Translations under genes and position numbers: made by a program
Shown: one piece after another, positions 60,813-64,000 of the stretch
How the letters are laid out: the number at the start of each line of letters is the position of its first letter
Numbering within the stretch: position 1 is the stretch's first letter
NCBI GenBank assembly: GCA_951799445.1
Contig: OX637296.1
Location: 23,746,001-23,810,000 of the forward strand
DNA length: 64,000 bases
Source: Pseudisothecium myosuroides
Lineage: Eukaryota > Streptophyta > Bryopsida > Hypnales > Lembophyllaceae
Reading direction: 5' to 3'
Notes under the pieces: generated by a model
Told to the model about the DNA's origin: nothing
The model's input: the letters and a program-made list of their open reading frames with translations, nothing else
The model's database searches: none

Positions 60813-61731
60813 CCCTAAAGGTTTTTGACTATGTTTTCATTAAAACCTCTCCAAAACTGCCATTTCTAATACAAGTACCAAATTTTAGAAAAAAATAAAT
60901 TTTGAACATATGTAACCATAGGATCTTATAGTACACTGATTTGAGAAGATGTGGAAAAAATTTCAGAATTTTCCACCACATGGATTGCAAGATATTAGCG
61001 TGTGAATTGACAAAACCCCTTTTTTTGTCCCTGCGGAAAAACAGGCAGCTGCCCTTCACAAGGTCATATTTGTATGAAAAAATGTCCAAAATGGTGGTTT
61101 TTCTTTGAATTCATTCTTCAAGGCAAGTTAGCTACATGCTTGAAAATTTTCAGATCATTTGGAATTGTATAACATAAAGGAAAAAAATAGTAAGTAGAAA
61201 GAGGTAGAGAATGACTCAAAATACTATATTGTCAAGAATTTAGTTATGGAATTGAAAAATGCCAATCCCAACGGTTGTAATGTTTTAATAAACAATATAC
61301 ATCCTATGATTTTTTTTCCCCAAAAATATTGAAAATTACGTAAAATAAAGGACTTCAAAGTTTATTTTAGAGTAGAGATTCCATAACTACCCTCAAACTA
61401 AAACTCCTCATAACTTTTGACTCATTAATCCAACTGGAATGATTCAAAGCTTTCCATGTATATATAAATCTATAGAACCAATTTCAACTTTTTATTTTTC
61501 AAAAAAGTGATTTTTAAAGATTTTTTTTGAGCTGCCCGGGCTGCCCGTTGATCGTGAAAAATTACATATCATGCAATGACTTTTTAACCATATAGTCAAA
61601 AGTTATGAAAATTGTTGGACCTTGGGCACATCTTGTGTGAAAATTTCAAAGAAAAATAATAAAATTTCCATTCGTAGTGAGCTGCCCAAAATCGCTATGT
61701 TGACAAAAAATGGTGTTTGGTCCTTTAGGGG
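60813..61731 (+). mobile_element. TTAA-family element, 919 bp (second subfamily)
   Basis: CCCTAAAGGTTTTTGAC after TTAA (60809-60812). The right end GGTCCTTTAGGGG precedes TTAA (61732-61735). The interior is like 31400-32165 and the host element 33918-35793 (GACTATGTTTTCAT, GGATCTTATAGTA, CTTGAAAATTTTCAGATCAT blocks). Confidence 0.92.
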
Positions 61732-61768
61732 TTAATCCCAAAGCAAAATCAATTGTCAATGTCCTTAA

Positions 61769-62740
61769 CCCCTAAAGGAGGGTTGCTATTGTGTGAGCAT
61801 AGAAATGTGAGCCCATGAGCCTAGATTACTACACAACTATATTATAGGTGTATATACTATAGGAACCGTCTATGATTATAGGATATATATATATTACAAA
61901 ATACCCATATTATAGGTGTTTATGATACATACACCTTCTATAGTGTGTGGTATCTATATTATAAGTACCTATATTGTAGGCTCAATGCTCACAAGCTCGC
62001 ATTCTTGGGCTCACATACTAGCACCGTTGACCCCTAAAGGACTGTTGTTCCTTTGGGAGACAAATGCGTTTTGGGGCAGGTACCTACGGGCTGAAATTTT
62101 GTCGTGATTTTTTGAAACTTTTTTGGGAGGTAGAAAAACTAAGAAGCTTTGTGAAAATATAATTTTTTTCACAATCGGTGCCTGGGAACAAAAGTTATGA
62201 CCAAATAAGCTCAAAACAAGGGACGCAGGGCAGCCTGGGCGGCAAAAAAAAATAAAAAAAAATTTAGATTTTTTTTTCAGATATTTTTTTTCTCATAGAT
62301 TATATTTTTGCCTATTTGGAAAGCTTTTATTCATTTCATTTGGATATGTTATGAGAAAGTTATGGACATTCTTGTTTTTCGGGCACTTAGAGCATCTTCT
62401 TGAAAAAAATAACTTGTAAAATTCATTTCTGAATGCAATTTTTCAAATTTTTCAATCTTTTTTTTTTGAAAAATTTTTAAGTTAAAAATGTTCAAAGTCA
62501 AAAAATCTAGTCCCGCAATGTGCTGAAAAACTTGTTTTTTTCACTTTAAATGCAAATATCTTGCAATCTGTGCTGTCAAAAATTCTAAATTTTTTTCCAC
62601 ACACTCTCATACTAGTTAGGTGTAAGATCCTATGGTTAGATGTGGAAAAAAAAACAGTTTTCAATTTTCTTAACTTTTTGCTGTAGAAATGGCAGTTTTG
62701 AGTGTTTTTTGGCAGAAAAAAGGCCTTGGTCCTTTAGGGG
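61769..62740 (-). mobile_element. TTAA-family element interrupted near one end
   Basis: TTAA (61765-61768) then CCCCTAAAGGA. The other end, GGCCTTGGTCCTTTAGGGG, is at 62740, followed by ATAA (decayed TTAA). The interior matches the first subfamily in reverse. Removing the 250-bp insertion and its duplication leaves ~710 bp, so an internal deletion has also occurred. Confidence 0.85.
61780..62029. mobile_element. Mutator-like MITE, ~250 bp, inserted in a TTAA element
   Basis: Long imperfect inverted ends of ~40 bp (GCTATTGTGTGAGC on the left; GCTAGTATGTGAGC in reverse from the right, continuing through a shared GAGC...TGAGC pattern). ACCCCTAAAGGA is repeated on both sides (61768-61779 and 62030-62041). 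The repeat includes the host TIR, so it reads as a target duplication of about 9-12 bp. Long TIRs with such duplications are typical of Mutator-like MITEs. Confidence 0.65.
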
Positions 62741-62830
62741 ATAAATTGGCATAACTCAACCACCAAAATTGAGACACAACCCTACACTGAACTTATAAAA
62801 TACTATGATTGGTATAAATTTGTGTTTTAA

Positions 62831-62862
62831 CCCCTAAATAAAAGGCCCACGGCCTTTTGGGG
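62831..62862. repeat. Collapsed TTAA-family ends forming a hairpin
   Basis: After TTAA (62827-62830), CCCCTAAATAAAAGGCC is followed within a few bases by GGCCTTTTGGGG, i.e. a left-type and a right-type end only ~30 bp apart, with TTAA soon after. Likely a copy that has lost its interior. Confidence 0.5.
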
Positions 62863-64000
62863 TCTTAAAACATCATTGCTTTTGAAGTGTTATAGGTCTA
62901 AATATCAATAAGATATAGAGATTTCAACTGTGTAATCTTGCAGTGTACATGTTATAGATGACGTGAATCAAATTTGGAGTCATTTGGCCACATAGATTGT
63001 AAGATTGTAATGTTTGTGTTGAAAAGGATGCTGAAATTTTCCTAGCAACACATTTGGAGGTGAAATTTGGTTTCTGAACCTACTCAAATGAAAAGTGATT
63101 CAAACTATAAAGTGATTCAAAACCAGTATACAAATACATTGTTGAAAGAAAATATCATTCAATTGACACATAGTGTTTGCAAAATGGCTTTGAAATGTCA
63201 AAAAATAGCAAAAATAGTTTCAAAAAACACATCTGTGGCTGAACCTCCTACTAGAATGCTTCTCAATCACTTGGATTAATATGAAATTTTAACCACACAA
63301 ACTAGACTAGTATGTGCAACTTTCCTCTAAATTTTTTTTGAAATAGTGTACAAAGAAGAAACAAGACGCCAAAGTTCACCGTAAATTAAACATGTTTAGA
63401 TTTTGAATTTTGAATTGCTCCCAAATAATCAAAACAACTTAGATTGACATGAAAATTTTATCACAATAACTTCAAAGGAAACATAACCCAACAAATTTTA
63501 GACCACAATAAAACATAACTCAACAAACATTAGCCATGAAGGAGATACGAGTCCCCAAAATTGCAGCCATCACAATGCAGTTTGGCAAACTCAAATTGAA
63601 TTTGTCAACTTTGAATGGCTTTCAAAAAATTAGTATATCTTGGATTGATTTGAAAACTTTATCACACAAATTAGAAGAGAGAGTGCAGATTTTCTAACAA
63701 ATCTTATTTAATTCGGACATTGGATGCAAAAGTTACAACACTTTGAATTGAACTTTTAGACTATGTGAGGACACATTTGTTCAAATTTTAGAGATGGCTA
63801 TTGATCTAATTGAAGATAAAAAAAAGATATGTGTCTTTCAATTGCCAGCAATAGAGTTCGATATTGTTTGACTTTGGGGGAGAATCCTATTGCAAATTGA
63901 ATGTGTGAGGCTCAAAGAAAGTCAAGCTCTCCTATGGGTTGCGTCCATGCCCCAATGCATGTGCCCCACCCAAATGTCCGTGCCCTACCTACCAAAAATT
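62863..64000. other. Intergenic, no gene seen
   Basis: AT-rich sequence with chance frames only. The window ends without a recognisable feature. Confidence 0.5.

Overview
This window is nuclear DNA of a land plant. The evidence is two ordinary plant genes with GT-AG introns: a complex I NDUFS8 subunit (+ strand, 54252-56839, 7 exons, 223 aa) and a GDA1/CD39 apyrase of the APY6/APY7 type (- strand, 43487-37901, 9 exons, 579 aa). The very AT-rich, gene-poor background and unusual transposon content fit a non-seed plant such as a bryophyte, but that is inference.

Layout. 1-8300 is AT-rich and nearly empty apart from one uncharacterised 303-aa ORF (3559-2648). 8300-13535 holds a 183-bp tandem repeat, a 1.7-kb palindrome built of ~176-bp units with a small CACTA-like element inside it, and a second foldback element interrupted by a complete 2093-bp Tc1 transposon with an intact DD34E transposase. 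14070-36350 is a large inverted duplication: near-identical 4.9-kb arms (15606-20551 and 26149-31091) around a 5.6-kb spacer, continued outward by diverged arms. Paralogous copies that lack an insertion act as empty sites, which lets insertions of several transposon types and their target duplications be read directly. 37901-43487 is the apyrase gene. 44900-53000 is repeats, including a dead pogo/Tigger-like transposase. 54252-56839 is NDUFS8. 57471-62862 is again mostly repeats, and the last kilobase shows nothing.

The most distinctive content is a family of about 930-bp non-autonomous elements with CCCCTAAAGG...CCTTTAGGGG ends flanked by TTAA, the signature of piggyBac-type transposons. At least ten full, truncated or nested copies are present. 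One copy (34434-35367) sits inside another family member and a related copy elsewhere supplies the unoccupied TTAA site. No transposase for this family is in the window.

The two host genes have no evident joint pathway: NDUFS8 acts in mitochondrial respiration and the apyrase is a membrane-anchored nucleotide phosphohydrolase. Exon boundaries were derived by hand from splice consensus, phase and protein conservation, and both gene models close in frame with no unexplained stop.
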